DNA from: Azolla caroliniana
Lineage: Eukaryota; Polypodiophyta
Assembly: GCA_043228905.1 (NCBI GenBank)
Contig: JBHGNT010000013.1
Coordinates: forward strand, 19,778,001-19,842,000
Length of the DNA stretch: 64,000 nt
Direction of reading: 5' to 3'
The translations under genes were made by a program, and so were the position numbers. Positions 31,750 through 43,578 of this stretch are shown piece by piece. Below the pieces are notes generated by a model. The model had not been told where the DNA came from. It did no database searches and was given only the letters and a program-made list of their open reading frames with translations. Every line of letters starts with the position of its first letter. Within the stretch, counting starts at the first letter, position 1.

Positions 31750-32738
31750 CAATGCGTGCTCTGAAACACTCATCCACTCTTTAGACCTCCTTCATCCCGT
31801 GGCCTTGCTCTCAACCATCTCTTCATCACATGATAAGAGGGTGGCTTGATCCACACCTTCTTCTGTGGTACCGTTGTTGTACCATACTCGGGCCTTCGTA
31901 TCGGCCACATCATTTGTCCACATTTGTTGGGAGGTGAATTCCTCCTCATCCACTCTTTGTGTTGGTTCATGCTTTGTTATATCCTTCATTTTGACTTCCT
32001 TACGAAGGCTTCCATATTTACTACCATTGTACTCTTCCCCCTTGAGATCTCTTCCTTGGATGGTAGTGGGTCGCCCCATCTCGTCCTCCTTTGAACTTTG
32101 TGGGCTCCATGGTTGTCGATAATATTCCTATCTCCCTTCTCTCATATCATGATCATTACTTAAGCTCTTATATGCCTTCCTTATGAAGGCTTCCATATCG
32201 ATTACCATTGGACTCTTCCCCGTTGAAATCTCTTCCTTGGATGGTAGTGGGTCGCCCCATCTCATCCTCCTTCAACATTTCTTTGTGGGCTCCACGGTTG
32301 TCAATAATATTCATATATCCCTTCTCTCATGTCATAATCATACTCTTCCCACTTTACCCCAACCTTCGATTAGCTTGGCATTTGCTCTGTTGTCTTACTC
32401 AAGTTGGATTTTGATGGTCATCCTTTCCTTTTCATCGATGGTCTTCACGAACATTAAGACCTTACTCAACCCCACACGTCTTTGATCCTCCCCAAGAATC
32501 AAGGACAAAACGATACTCGAATGCGAGGAACTCATGTGTGGAACTTTGGTGGGTCTTAAAGCATGCCACCCATAGGTCGAATTTGTATCGACTTCTTTCC
32601 CTCGTCTCTTCATAGTCGTACTTTTCTAATAGCGCTTCCTCGAAGGATTCCCATGAGTCGCGAGCTCCTTGATTGCTTCGTACATTGGCACAATGGCATG
32701 ATGTTGGGAGCCCATAGGAAGAAATAAGTTCAACTAGG
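31750..32738 (-). pseudogene. Degenerate gag-like region, truncated by copia-1
   Basis: The minus strand from about 32690 reads DSWESFEEALLEKYDYEE, then RYKFDLWVACFK and HEFLAFEYRF. This is a W..F..AL...Y pattern resembling Gag-type domains of plant LTR elements, followed by frames with stops and a charged stretch (DEEEFTSQQMW). It holds the 180 bp duplication. Its 5' side ends at copia-1. The family assignment is tentative. Confidence 0.35.
31995..32342. repeat. Tandem duplication, period about 180 bp
   Basis: Two copies of a block that starts CTTCCTTA(C/T)GAAGGCTTCC, includes TCTTCCTTGGATGGTAGTGG, and ends with CCCTTCTCTCAT. It lies within the degenerate minus-strand gag-like region at 31.75-32.7 kb. 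Confidence 0.7.
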
Positions 32739-32935
32739 TGTCGAATACGAGTGTATAATGGCCGTATTCACACTGTCCCCTTGGACAACCCAAGTTTGGG
32801 CTATTTCTGTAAATAGCACAAAGGGCAGTTGCCCTAGGACAGTCACTATATAAAGTGACTTTGTAACCTGTTAGTAGCTGTTGGTTGTAATTCTTGTAGT
32901 TGTTGCTATTGAGAAATAAAATCCTATTTCTTTGT

Positions 32936-32969
<34 letters not shown>

Positions 32970-33059
32970 GTATCTAATGTTAACTCGCATACGCAGAGCA
33001 GATTCTTCACCATCACAGACGTTGTCTGCTCTTCCGCATTGACAACCTTGCCCCCAACA
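32739..33059 (+). repeat. Copia-1 5' LTR
   Basis: TGTCGAATACGAG...CCCCCAACA, 321 bp. A TATA box, TATATAAA, lies at 32847-32854. A (TC)n tract at about 32938-32966 is shorter than its 3' counterpart. The PBS follows two bases after the end. Confidence 0.92.
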
Positions 33060-36000
33060 TTTGGTATCAGAGCGTTGGAGGTTCTTCAACCCGCTGCCAA
33101 CCGTCACAGTACATCACACAACATTCCGTTTTTCGTTTTCCTTGAAGAACAGATAAGGGAGAAGAAAAACAAAAGCTCGCATCTCACTGTGTTAAATCAC
33201 AAATTGGAGTTAGCCAGTCGGTTGTACTCTGTTCCTGTGATTGTAACCGCTTGAGGGGAGCTTCTTGCGCAACAACCAACCCAATCGTGCTTCATTTTGG
33301 TTAAACAACATCCGAATAGGTCGCCGGACGCTATTCACCAGCTTGCTGTAACCACCCGCTGCAGATTGGTCTCGAAACAGCCAACCAAATTCGTGCTTCA
33401 CTCGATTGATCGACATTCGGGAGGATCAGTTGGATCCGTCCCTCTCATCGTTGCAGTCATCCGAAGCTGAATCGGTCCAAACAATCGGTCTCGTGTAATC
33501 GGTATTCGGCATACAATCAGAAGCTAACCGGGCTCACTCCGACTTGGCAACATTCGGGAAGACCAGCCGGTTCTGTCCCTCAAGTTACCGGAGTCACTCC
33601 GAGCAAGTTCAACAACAAGTATCCGAAACCAAATGGACTCGGGTTCAAAACCGACTAGAACGATATAGAGTGAGCCGACTGGCTGCACCCCACTAAGGTT
33701 CGTAGTCAACTCCGAACTGAGTCTTCCCAACCGAAACCGAATTAGATGTCATCAACATCCAGCTCATCGGAGATGAGTCTAAGGAGGTTCGACGGTTCGA
33801 ACTTCAACTTCTGGAAGGAACAAATGCATGACTATCTCATAGTCAAGGGTCAGATAGACCCGATTGAGAATGAAAATACTCCAGAAGCATACAAGGCAAA
33901 CGAGTGGCTAAAGTTGGACAGAATCGTCCGAGCCACGATTCGGATGCACTTGTCGGAGTCAGTGTACTTCATAGTGCAATCATGCACGACAACGTTTGAA
34001 CTTTGGAAAACACTGTCGGAAACTTATGAAAAGAAGGTCGTCGCAAAGAAGATGTATCTGATCTGTCGCCTCTACAACTTGCGGATGAAAGAATCCGATT
34101 CGGTTCAGGCACACCTCAACGAGTACGAAAGCATAAGCTCCCAAATCTCGTCTCAGGGGATGACAATTGAGGATGAACTCAGAGAAATGAAACTCATGAG
34201 TAGCCTCCTCTCTTCATGGGAAACTTTCGTTACAACCGTGTGCAACGCTTCAACAACTACCGTTAAGTACTCCGAAGTCACGAGCACAATCCTAATTGAA
34301 GCAGCTCGAAGAAAGTCTTTCGCCAAAGACTCGGCAGATGAAGCTTACGTAGTACAAGGTTCGACTGACCGATCGAACAACAGGGGAAGAAGTTCTTCCC
34401 GACCGTCGAACAATCAGCAAAGCCGGAGCAAGTCCCGGGACAACCGAATTTGCAACTACTGCAAGAAACCGGGACACATCAAAGCCGACTGCCGGGCACT
34501 CAAAGCAAAAACCCACAAAGCTCAGAGAGCGGATCAGAAGAGTAACCGGCATAAGGAGGTCAACTACGTCGGCTCTTCAGCCGAAATTTTGACGACCGAC
34601 CCGAACATACTGTTCATAGAGAACCTAGTCAAATCAAAAGTTCTGGTTACGATTGAGGAATCGAGCACATGGCTTCTTGACTCGAGCGCATCGTATCATG
34701 TGACACCTCACCGATCTCAGTTTCGGCAATACTCGGACCGACACTCTAACTTAGTTCGAGTCGGAAATTCTCAGCACTGTGCTATAATCGGAATCGACAC
34801 CGTAGAGCTCAACCTTCAGGGTGGCTCTGCACTCGTACTACACAACGTCCAACACGTTCCTGAGCTCTCAAGACCCTTGATCTCAGTCGGACAACTTGAC
34901 GAAGCCGGCATTCGTGCCGGATTCTCATAAGGAGGGTTTATACTCCACAAAGGGAACCTCCTGGTTGCTCGAGGACTGAAGGTACACTCTTTGTACCCTT
35001 TATATGTCACACTCAAAGAGGGTGACTTATTTTTGGTTGATATCCTCGTGTCATCGTTATGGCACGGACGACTTGGACACCTCAGCAAGGCCGGCAGAAC
35101 ACACCTATCCAGAGCCGGTTACATCCCCAAGCTCTCCTTCTCGGATCACCAATTCTGCGAGCATTGCTAGTACGGCAAACAGGTAGCTGCATCACATCCG
35201 ACATCAGCACCAAGAGAATCGAGTCCCCTCGATTTGGTCTCTCGGACGTCTGTGGCCCGATGCCACATCAGTCTCTCGGCGGTGCTTCGTACTTCGTCAG
35301 TTTTATTGACGACTCGACTTAGAAGGTGTGGGCTTACCCCATCAGAACCAAAGATCGGGTGTTCTCGATCTTCTCCGAATGGCTTGCAATGGTCGAAAAC
35401 CAGACCGGTCGGAAACTAAAATATCTCTGAATCGATAATGGAGGAGAATTCAAGTTTGATGAATTCGTCAAATTTTGCCGGGAACGCGACATTCAACGTG
35501 AATATACGGCACCCTATAGTTCGGAGCAGAATGGAATTGCAGAACGCATGAATTGAATGATTCAAGAATGCGTAGTATCCATGCTCCAACACTCCGGACT
35601 CTCGGATAGCTTCTGGGCGGAGGCTCTACTTACGACAGTACACATAATAAATATGTCACCAAGTAGACCTCTAGGACTTCAAATACCTCAGGAAGTATGG
35701 ACCGGCAATAAGCCGAATTATGACAAGCTGAGGATCTTCGGTTGCGAGGCATACGCCCTCATACCGAAAGACGATCGCCGGAAACTCGAACCAAGATCAA
35801 GGAAATGTGTTTTCCTTGGGTATGGACCTGACGACAAGATCAGATACTGACTTTGGGACCCCGAGCACAGACAAATCATCTGAAGTTCAGACGTCGTGTT
35901 CAATGAGTCGGCTATGCATAAAACGGCCGAAAGGCCTATTGAAGTCCGAAAGGTAATATTCTCCGAAGTGCCAACCATTCATGAAGGCCCAACCCACAAC

Positions 36001-37105
36001 ATGAGATCGGTTTCACGGGTAACCGACACCTCTCATCTTGAATCCACCGATTTAGCACAGTCGAATGGCTCGGCTCCCGACCATCTGACATTGACACTCG
36101 ACGCGACTAGTCCAGTCATACCTTGCAGATCCGAGAGACTGTCGCAACCTCCGGAGAGGTACTCTCCCAGAATTTTCTTTACCGACGTCGGCGAACCGAC
36201 GTCCTACGAAGAAGCATCGACATCTGCCGATTCAGCCACATGGCATTTGGCGATGGAGTCGGAAATGCACTCCATTCGGGCAAACAAGACTTGGGACTTA
36301 GTCGACTTACCGGAGAATCGACGTGCTCTTCCATGTAAGTGGGTCTATCAACTAAAAGAAACGTCCGACTCGACCAACCCAAAGTACAAGGCCAGATTAG
36401 TTGCAAAGGGATTTAGACAAGAATATGGCGTCGACTTCGATGAAATCTTTTCACGAGTGGTGAAAATGACGACCCTTCGTTTCATGCTTGGCGTCGTGGC
36501 CGCCGACAACTTGGAGCTGATTCAGCTAGATGTAAAAACAACATTCCTCCACGGTGACCTACAAGAGGAAATCTATATGGAGCAGCCGAATGGCTTTGTG
36601 GCATCCGGCCAGGAACATCTAGTCTGCCGACTCAGGAAGAGTCTCTATGGCCTCAAACAAGCACCCCGACAGTGGTACAAGAAGTTCGACGACTTCATCC
36701 AATCAGTCGGCTTCTCAAAGAGTGATGAGGACCACTGTCTCTTTACCAAAACAGCTCAAGACGGGTCTCCCGTCTTCCTCATCATCTACGTGGACGACAT
36801 GCTCCTCTTCGGTAGGCATGCCGATGAGCTCACCGAACTCGTTCGGAAACTGCAGTTGAAGTTTTCCATGAAGGACCTTGGTCCGGCAAGACACATACTT
36901 GGTATGAAGATTAGTCGGCATTGCGATAAACGACAACTTTTCTTGTCTCAAACCGACTACATCAGACATGTCTTGGAACGCTTCAACATGCACTCGGCCA
37001 ATTCTGCTTCGACCCCGCTCCCGATTAACCTTCGGCTATCTCAGCGAGACTGCCCGACATCCGGTTCGGAGGGGGAAGATATGAAATCGGTACCGTATGC
37101 ACCGG

Positions 37106-38216
37106 TGTCGTGAAGATTTTCGGCAATGGTGTGAAAATCACATAAAACGTACAAAATTGAGTATGAATCACATAAAACAATAATAGTGAAGATAAGTTTT
37201 TAAATAAGTTTAATATCTAAGTACGAAAAGATGGGGGTCTTCAAGAGCTTTCGAATGCACTTTATTACACGAGAAACGGACAACTAGATGTCAAGATATG
37301 AGAGTATAAAGTTTGTGAAAGGAAAAGAGAAAACTGAGAGATATCCCACATAGGCACGACGAATATGGCTCTCATCATATATAAGGTAGAGCAAAAGCTG
37401 TTATCTTTGTGTTTATGTGTGAAGCATAGAGATTTAAAGGTAACTTGAACTAAGAGTGGAGGTGGCCTAGCTACTCGTAAAGGTTTTGGCCAACCAAAAC
37501 CGGACCGACGATATAGACGGTGATCCGGCGGCAACTGGCAAAGTGGCGGTGGCACACTGACAACCTGTGATTCGAAGGAGCTAGTGGAACCGGCATCCGG
37601 CGACAGCCACCGGTAATCGGCGGCATCCGACATCCAACGAACCGGCGTCCGACGACTAGATAAATAAATATATAAATATATATACATATACAAGGAGGGC
37701 AAGTAAAGACTTGAACCTTGGACCTCCAAGTTAGGAGTCAATTGGCTTACCACTAAGCCAAGATATTTAGTTGAACTTATATTTCTATCATTGTACTTTT
37801 ACATGTAAATTCTTATGCATGAGAGCTAAAATGAGTGACATGGTTATCATGCACCACATGTAAATACATGAGCGCCAAATGGCAAACATGCATCATATGC
37901 ATGGGGGCATCTATAAAAGGATGGATGAAAATATATTATGGATCCATGTATGAACTAAGAAATTAATGAGAAGAAAATTCATTGATGATATATCTTGTTT
38001 CTTAAATCAAGAGTTAAAATCTTAATCTCAATATCTCTCTCTTGGCCATATCAATCTTTCTCAATCTAAGTCAAGCATTTAATCTTAATCTCTTTCTCTC
38101 TCTCAATCTATCCTAAATACTTTCTCGCTAAGCTTGGTGTGAACTTTGATCCTTCCGGTCCAGAACCCCGGCGGTTCCGCCTTGCGATCCACGCCTAGTG
38201 ACGGATCTTCACGACA
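37106..38216 (+). mobile_element. LTR-X copy 1: solo-LTR-like insertion with TSD CCGG
   Basis: Starts TGTCGTGAAGAT and ends ATCTTCACGACA, a perfect 12 bp terminal inverted repeat with TG...CA ends. CCGG flanks it on both sides (37102-37105, 38217-38220), and removing it with one CCGG restores the copia-1 reading frame. It is 1,111 bp long, non-coding, with a TATA box TATAAAAG at 37912-37919. An antisense tRNA-like segment lies at 37709-37760. TATA plus TG...CA suggests a solo LTR, although the 4 bp TSD is shorter than the 5 bp usual for plant LTR elements. Confidence 0.8.
37709..37760 (-). repeat. tRNA-like segment inside LTR-X copy 1 (antisense)
   Basis: Minus strand TGGCTTAGTGGTAAGCC (37744-37760, with a D-stem GGCTTA/TAAGCC) and CCAAGGTTCAAGTC (37709-37722). 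The same pair is at 53531-53585 in copy 2, slightly altered. Confidence 0.55.
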
Positions 38217-39084
38217 CCGGCAATCGACTCCCTTATGTACGCGATGGTCACGACATGGCCTCATATTTCTCACGTCGTAGGAGTCGTCAACAGATTCATG
38301 CACAACCCCGACCGATTGCATTGGAACGTAGTCAAGCATGTGTTCAGATATCTAGTTGGCACAAAAGACCACGACATTCTCTTCGGCCCGAACTCAACCT
38401 CAGGCGTAGTCGGTTACACTGACTCGGACTTCGCCGGCTGTGTGGATAGTCGGAAATCAACAACCGGATATTGTTTCAAATTCGGTAATGGAGCAATCTC
38501 GTGTAAGTCGAAACTTCAGGAGTGCACAACCACCTCAACGACCGAAGCAGAATATGTAGCTGCGTTCGACGCGACAAAAGAAGCTTTATGGCTCGGTCGG
38601 CTGGCGCACACGTTCTGACAGGTCGACTCCGACTCGGCTCCAGTTGTCTACAACGACAGTCAGGGTGCTGTTGCTTTGTCAAAAAACCCGGTTCACCACA
38701 ATGCCTCCAAGCATATCGATGTTCGATATCACTTCGTTCGGGACTGCGTCATTTAAGGGAAAATCGGTGTAGAGATGATATCCACAACCGATAATGTCGC
38801 AGATGGAATGACCAAGTGTCTTTCGGCGGATCGTTTCCGGTCCCTTCGGCACCAGATGGGCGTAGCGAAAAATCGGTCCGGTTAAAGTCGGACACACAAC
38901 CCAGGACGGTTTCGGACCACCGACATCGGTTCTCTGAGGATCGGCTTCAGCTCTTCCAACCTGACCGGTTCGGTCTTCGGTCTTCGGATCTTGCCGACTC
39001 TGACAAAACAGATCTGTCCGATAAACCTTGTATATATACCTGTAATTCTTTAGATAACCCATGTATACGCCCATTATGAGGGAG

Positions 39085-39283
39085 TGTCGAATACAAGTGT
39101 ATAATGGCCGTATTCACATTGTCCCCTTGGACAACCCAAGTTTGGGCTATTTCTATAAATAGCACAAAGGGTAATTGCCCTAGGACAATCACTATATAAA
39201 GTGACTTTGTAACCTGTTAGTCGTTGCTGGTTGTAATTCTAGTAGTTGTTGCTATTGAGAAATAAAATCCTATTTCTTTGTGC

Positions 39284-39337
<54 letters not shown>

Positions 39338-39427
39338 GTATCTAGTGTTAACTCGCATATGCAGAGCAGATTCTTCACCATCACAAATGTTGTCTGCTCT
39401 TCCGCATTGACGGCCTTGCCCCCAACA
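39085..39427 (+). repeat. Copia-1 3' LTR
   Basis: TGTCGAATACAAG...CCCCCAACA, 343 bp, TATA box at 39193-39200. It differs from the 5' LTR by a longer (TC)n tract (about 39288-39334) and scattered substitutions, many of them C/T or G/A. Confidence 0.92.
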
Positions 39428-39505
39428 CTAGGAATATAAAAAAGTTGAATGCTAAATCAAGGGTTTGGTAAGAAGAACGTATAATGAATTGTATTTGAAA
39501 ACAAC

Positions 39506-39566
39506 TTAGCTCAATTGATAAGAGTGTGTGCTATGAGTGGGACGTCAAGGGTTTGAGTCCTAATTA
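39506..39566 (+). repeat. tRNA-like repeat with A and B boxes
   Basis: TTAGCTCAATTGATAAGAG (39506-39524) and AAGGGTTTGAGTCCTAATT (39548-39566) form an A-box/B-box pair like that at 28592. Not a foldable tRNA gene. Confidence 0.45.
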
Positions 39567-39783
39567 GACTATAAAATACTAATTGGACGAATGAATGGAA
39601 TGGTGGACATTATGATTGGCTTTTTGCTAGCATCAAGCACTACAAGAAAAGTAATTCATGTAATTGGGGAGAAAAAGAAAGGTGCATGCTAAATAAAAAA
39701 GCACCCACTATTTTTATTTGGGTGAAGATTCCAGAAGGTAAGTATGCATGTAATTGGGGAGAAAAAGAAAGGTGTATACTAAA

Positions 39784-40271
39784 TGTTAATAATTAGGTAA
39801 TTAACTAAGGGTTAAATAGTATCTAATTATATGAATAATTAATCACCTACGAGATTAAGCAGTGGAAGATTATGTGATGTGTGTGTGTGGGTGTGTATGT
39901 GAAAAATATGGGAGGAAGGGAGAAAAAACACTTATGAACAATAAGATAAATGGGGGATGATTAACAAGTATAGCTCAAGGAACTCTTGATTATAGTAAAA
40001 GATATCAAGTTACAAAAAAACCTATCATGAGGTATATATACATTTCATGTGCAAGGGTGCACATGTGTGAGGGGGTATAGGTACAAGGATGTAAGTCCTG
40101 TATTAAATGTACTTGGTAGTGGAGGATCTAGAATGTATCCATTCTTAAGTACAAGTATAAAATCCTATTTAAGACTTTGAAGGCAACACACAAACTATAT
40201 CCTATGTGTGTAACTACTAAGTTACACATATGACAAAATAACTAAACCTAGTTGAGCTTCATATCTCAACA
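39784..40271 (-). repeat. Copia-2 3' LTR
   Basis: Minus strand TGTTGAGATATGAAGC...TTATTAACA, 488 bp. Near-identical over most of its length to the 5' LTR, with small indels. Confidence 0.9.
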
Positions 40272-42350
40272 CGGCCCCTCAAGCTCAAGTGTGAGGCGTT
40301 CGACGTTTGATTCGACTATAGACGTTGACTCTCGGTTTCATGTCACCAGTTCCTCCCCCTCAAGCTGTCGACGAAGGCTATGAGCGTGAAGTGGTCGAAG
40401 GCCAAGTGCTAGCAAAAACTGATGGAGCTTGTCTACTCCTAGGGCCTTGGTGAAGATATCGGTCGTTTGTTGATTAGTGCCGACATGTTGAAGGTCAATA
40501 TCTCCGGCAAGAATGCGCTCCCGAACATAGTGGTAGTGTACCTCTATATGTTTTGTTCGGGCATGAAACATTGTATTTCGGGCTGGTTGTATGCTACTTT
40601 GATTGTCGCAACAGATACGTATCGATTTGGCGATCGATTCATTGAAGTCCTTGAGTAGTCGCTTCAGCTAAATGGCTTCGCAGGTGGCGATGGCCGCGCC
40701 CCTATATTCCTCTTTGGTGCTGGGCAACGCAACTGTTGGTTACTTCTTGCTACTCCAAGAAATCGCTCTGCTTCGAGTGAGAAGACGAAGTCGGATGTTG
40801 ATCGTCGATCAGATACATTGCCGGCCCAATCGGCATCTGTGTATCCTTCTAGCTGATTTGTCGCTCTTGTCTTATAGAAGAGTCCTCGATCCATGGTTCC
40901 ACTAATGTATCGTAGGACTCGCTTAACACAATGCAAATGTGTGTCGCATGGTGTTTGCATAAACTAGATAAGGAGGCCGACCAAATAGCCAGATCGGGTC
41001 GAGTGATAGTTAGATAGATGAGACTCCCTATGATTTGTTGATACAGAGTCGACTCACATCGTGTATCAGAGTCCGCGTACAATTTTAGATTGCGATCAAG
41101 GGGAGTTGAAATGGGCTTGTGGTCCATCATATTGAATTTGAATAGAAGATTCAGGATGTAGTGGCGTTGGGACATCATGATGCCGTCGCCGGTTCAAATG
41201 ACCTCGATTCCCAGAAAGTAATGAAGTTGGTTCATGTCTTTCATTTCAAACTTTCCGGAGAGAAGCATCTTGACCTTGTTGATGTCGACTAGGGATTTTC
41301 TGCCAATCACCAAGTCGTCAACATATATAACTATGAAGATCAGGCCACTTGAGTTGCTTCGAATAAATAATGAATTGTTAGACTTCAACATTCGAAAACC
41401 GATATGGTGGAGGGATTGCGCGATCTTTGAATGCCAAGCCCGTGGCGTTTGGTTGAGGCCGTAGAGGGGCTTCTTGAGTTGGCATATGGCATTCAGATGT
41501 GATTTCAACTTATAGACGGGAGGTTGTACCATGTACACCTCCTCCTCTAGCTCACCTTGGAGGAACACATTTTTCACGTCCATTTGGTGGAGATGCCACC
41601 CTTTTGCCGTTGCGAGTGCAAGGACCGTCCAAATCATGGCCATCTTTACCACCGGGACAAAGGGTTCTTCGTAGTCGATACCGTGGGTTTGAGGATACCC
41701 CTTAGCATCAAGTTGTGCCTTGTATCGGTTGATGGAGCCGTCAACGTTGTGCTTTATCTTGTATATCCATGATTCAGCAACCCGATCGCCTTCTCGTGCA
41801 GTGGAGGTGCTACAAGATCCCAAGTCTCGTTGTCAACTAGCGCTTGCATCTCGTGGTCCATGGCTTCCACCTATCGGGGGTCACGAGCCGCTTCCGTAAA
41901 GCTTTCAGACTATTGTTCAGCTGCTACCTTCATCATGAAAGCATGTGGTGTGCCATATACTCATTGTAGTCGAATGGGAGCGGAATCGAGAAATCTAATT
42001 CTTCTCTCGGGACGGGCATCAAAGTTTTTCGTTCGTAGATGCCAACGCCTTCTTTACATCGGGGGTCCGCATAATGGTCACTCTGAACTCACTATCCAGA
42101 GAGTGAGGTGACACATCCGAATCGCTTTCGTCGGGGTGGTCGACTTCGTATTTGGGCATCTTACCTTTGCCTTTGTCCAACATGGTTGATGGTTGTGTTG
42201 TGCTCTGGTTGCTCGGTTGCTCCGATGGTCCGCTCATCATGGTTGAGCTTGGACTGGTAGGTATGGGTCTCGGTTGAATGTCATCATTTGAGATGATGTC
42301 CGACTCTTCCTCTGTTTGGCTGGACGATGTTGAATCGGGTTTATACCAAG

Positions 42351-43129
42351 CATAGTTCTAGCCATACGTCCCATTCGTGTCATACTCAAACGCCAATATT
42401 CGTATCATACTTGAAAAGAGAGATGATGATAGAAAAGAGAAAGAAGGGAGATATAGAAACCCAAATCTACAAAGATATATTAATAAGGAGTGATGATCAT
42501 AGAAACAAGAGAAAGAAGATACATAAACTCAAGCCTACAAGGATGAATTGATCACTAGAAAAACGCACTACATGAATAGGCAAGAAAAACACCACAAGAA
42601 AAAAGCCTCCTCACCACCTCACTCTTCTTGCTTTATATGAAGTTCTCCTCTAGTAGATAAGTTTCGCTTGCTTTCTTTTCCACGCTTTTTTTAGAGCTTT
42701 TCCATCTCCTATTCTTAGCTATGACACAACGATCTTCTAATCGGCATATCTCCCTCATCCATGCTCCAAATTTAGAGTTTTAAAAAGCTACGGATAGCTC
42801 TCGTCATAAGCTTTCTAACCCATATTTACACGTGATATTTGGGTGTCAAACGAGAAAGTTATGATCGTTTGTTTCTGACTGCTTTTTGGTGGTCTGCTTT
42901 TTCCTTCTTTTACTTTTCTCCATCTTTCTTGCTTTTAGTTTGACTTATACTTGAAACCTTAGCTCGTGTTCTTGGCCTTCGGGTGTGAATGATCCATACC
43001 TTATATTTTTGTAGACTTCAATACCTTGAATTCTAAAAACACTTTCACAATACTCATAAGTGAAAAGGCTCCAAGTATGATTGAAATCCATACACGGTAC
43101 ATAGATATATACATATGGTGTACAATGAT

Positions 43130-43205
<76 letters not shown>

Positions 43206-43578
43206 TGGTCTAGAGAGAGAAGCCCTGTTTTGCATGTGTGAGGAGATAGTGGTTGAGTGTATATCTAGATTCTAGAGAGAGAGAGAGAGAGAGAGAGGAG
43301 CTATGGGTTTTGTCTGTGTGAGGGAGTGTGTAATATGTATATTAGATATCTAGATTTTGTAGAGAGAGAAGATCTGTCAGTTCTCGTGTGAGAGAGAGAG
43401 AGAGTGTGTGTCTGTGTGTCAGACGTCACTTCTATTCACAAAGAATTATGAATATCAAAAATTTTAAAAAGCCCAAAAAAAAGAAGAAGCCAAATGGATA
43501 TCGCGTATCATACGCGTATGTTTGCAAACGTTCGCGTACGTCCAATAATTTGGACGTACGCGAATATTAGGAACTATG
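42351..43578. mobile_element. Non-autonomous hAT-like element with TSD ATACCAAG
   Basis: Inserted in copia-2 between integrase and RT. Perfect 8 bp direct repeats ATACCAAG (42343-42350, 43579-43586) flank inverted ends CATAGTTC/GAACTATG. The 8 bp TSD and CA...TG short ends fit hAT transposons. It is 1,228 bp with no transposase. Near the right end a palindrome, TTCGCGTACGTCCAA / TTGGACGTACGCGAA (about 43531-43564), can form a hairpin. (TG)n(GA)n tracts lie at 43129-43202. Removing it with one TSD rejoins the copia-2 frame around the conserved WY residues. Confidence 0.78.
43129..43297. repeat. (TG)n and (GA)n microsatellites
   Basis: TG tract at about 43129-43148 runs into a GA tract to about 43202; a second GA tract is at about 43274-43298. 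They lie inside the hAT-like element. Confidence 0.88.

Larger units (their letters stand above)
33746..38885 (+). pseudogene. Copia-1 gag-pol polyprotein, broken
   Basis: Gag (UBN2-type) starts with ATG at 33746. Zinc knuckle CNYCKKPGHIKADC is intact. The protease motif is WLLDSSASYHVTP, where the usual DSG is DSS. The GAG-pre-integrase block (LWHGRLGHLSKAGR type) and integrase (FIDDST, IDNGGEF, NGIAERMN) follow, then RT with IIYVDDMLLFG and RNase H (YTDSDFAG...TTEAEYVA) after the LTR-X insertion. Defects: stops near 34928, 35167, 35321, 35428, 35554, 35848, 35881, 38616 and 38753; a frameshift near 35240-35250; and the 1,111 bp insertion at 37106. Many stops are TGA in place of a conserved Arg codon. 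It cannot make an active product. Confidence 0.9.
32739..39427 (+). mobile_element. Copia-1: Ty1/copia LTR retrotransposon with TSD CTAGG
   Basis: Complete architecture: 5' LTR 32739-33059, PBS TGGTATCAGAGC at 33062-33073 (initiator-Met tRNA type), polyprotein 33746-38885, purine-rich ATTATGAGGGAG at 39073-39084, 3' LTR 39085-39427. CTAGG repeats at 32734-32738 and 39428-39432 flank it. It is interrupted in the RNase H-proximal part by the LTR-X element (37106-38216). Order gag-PR-IN-RT-RH is as for copia. It inserted into, and cut, the older gag-like region on its left. Confidence 0.92.

Noticed and set aside
37690-37765. Functional tRNA genes at the tRNA-like segments
   Set aside because: A and B boxes are present, but acceptor and anticodon stems do not pair cleanly in any of the copies.
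42351-43578. Helitron, because of the hairpin near one end
   Set aside because: A perfect 8 bp TSD and inverted ends are present; Helitrons make no TSD, and the CTRR end is missing.
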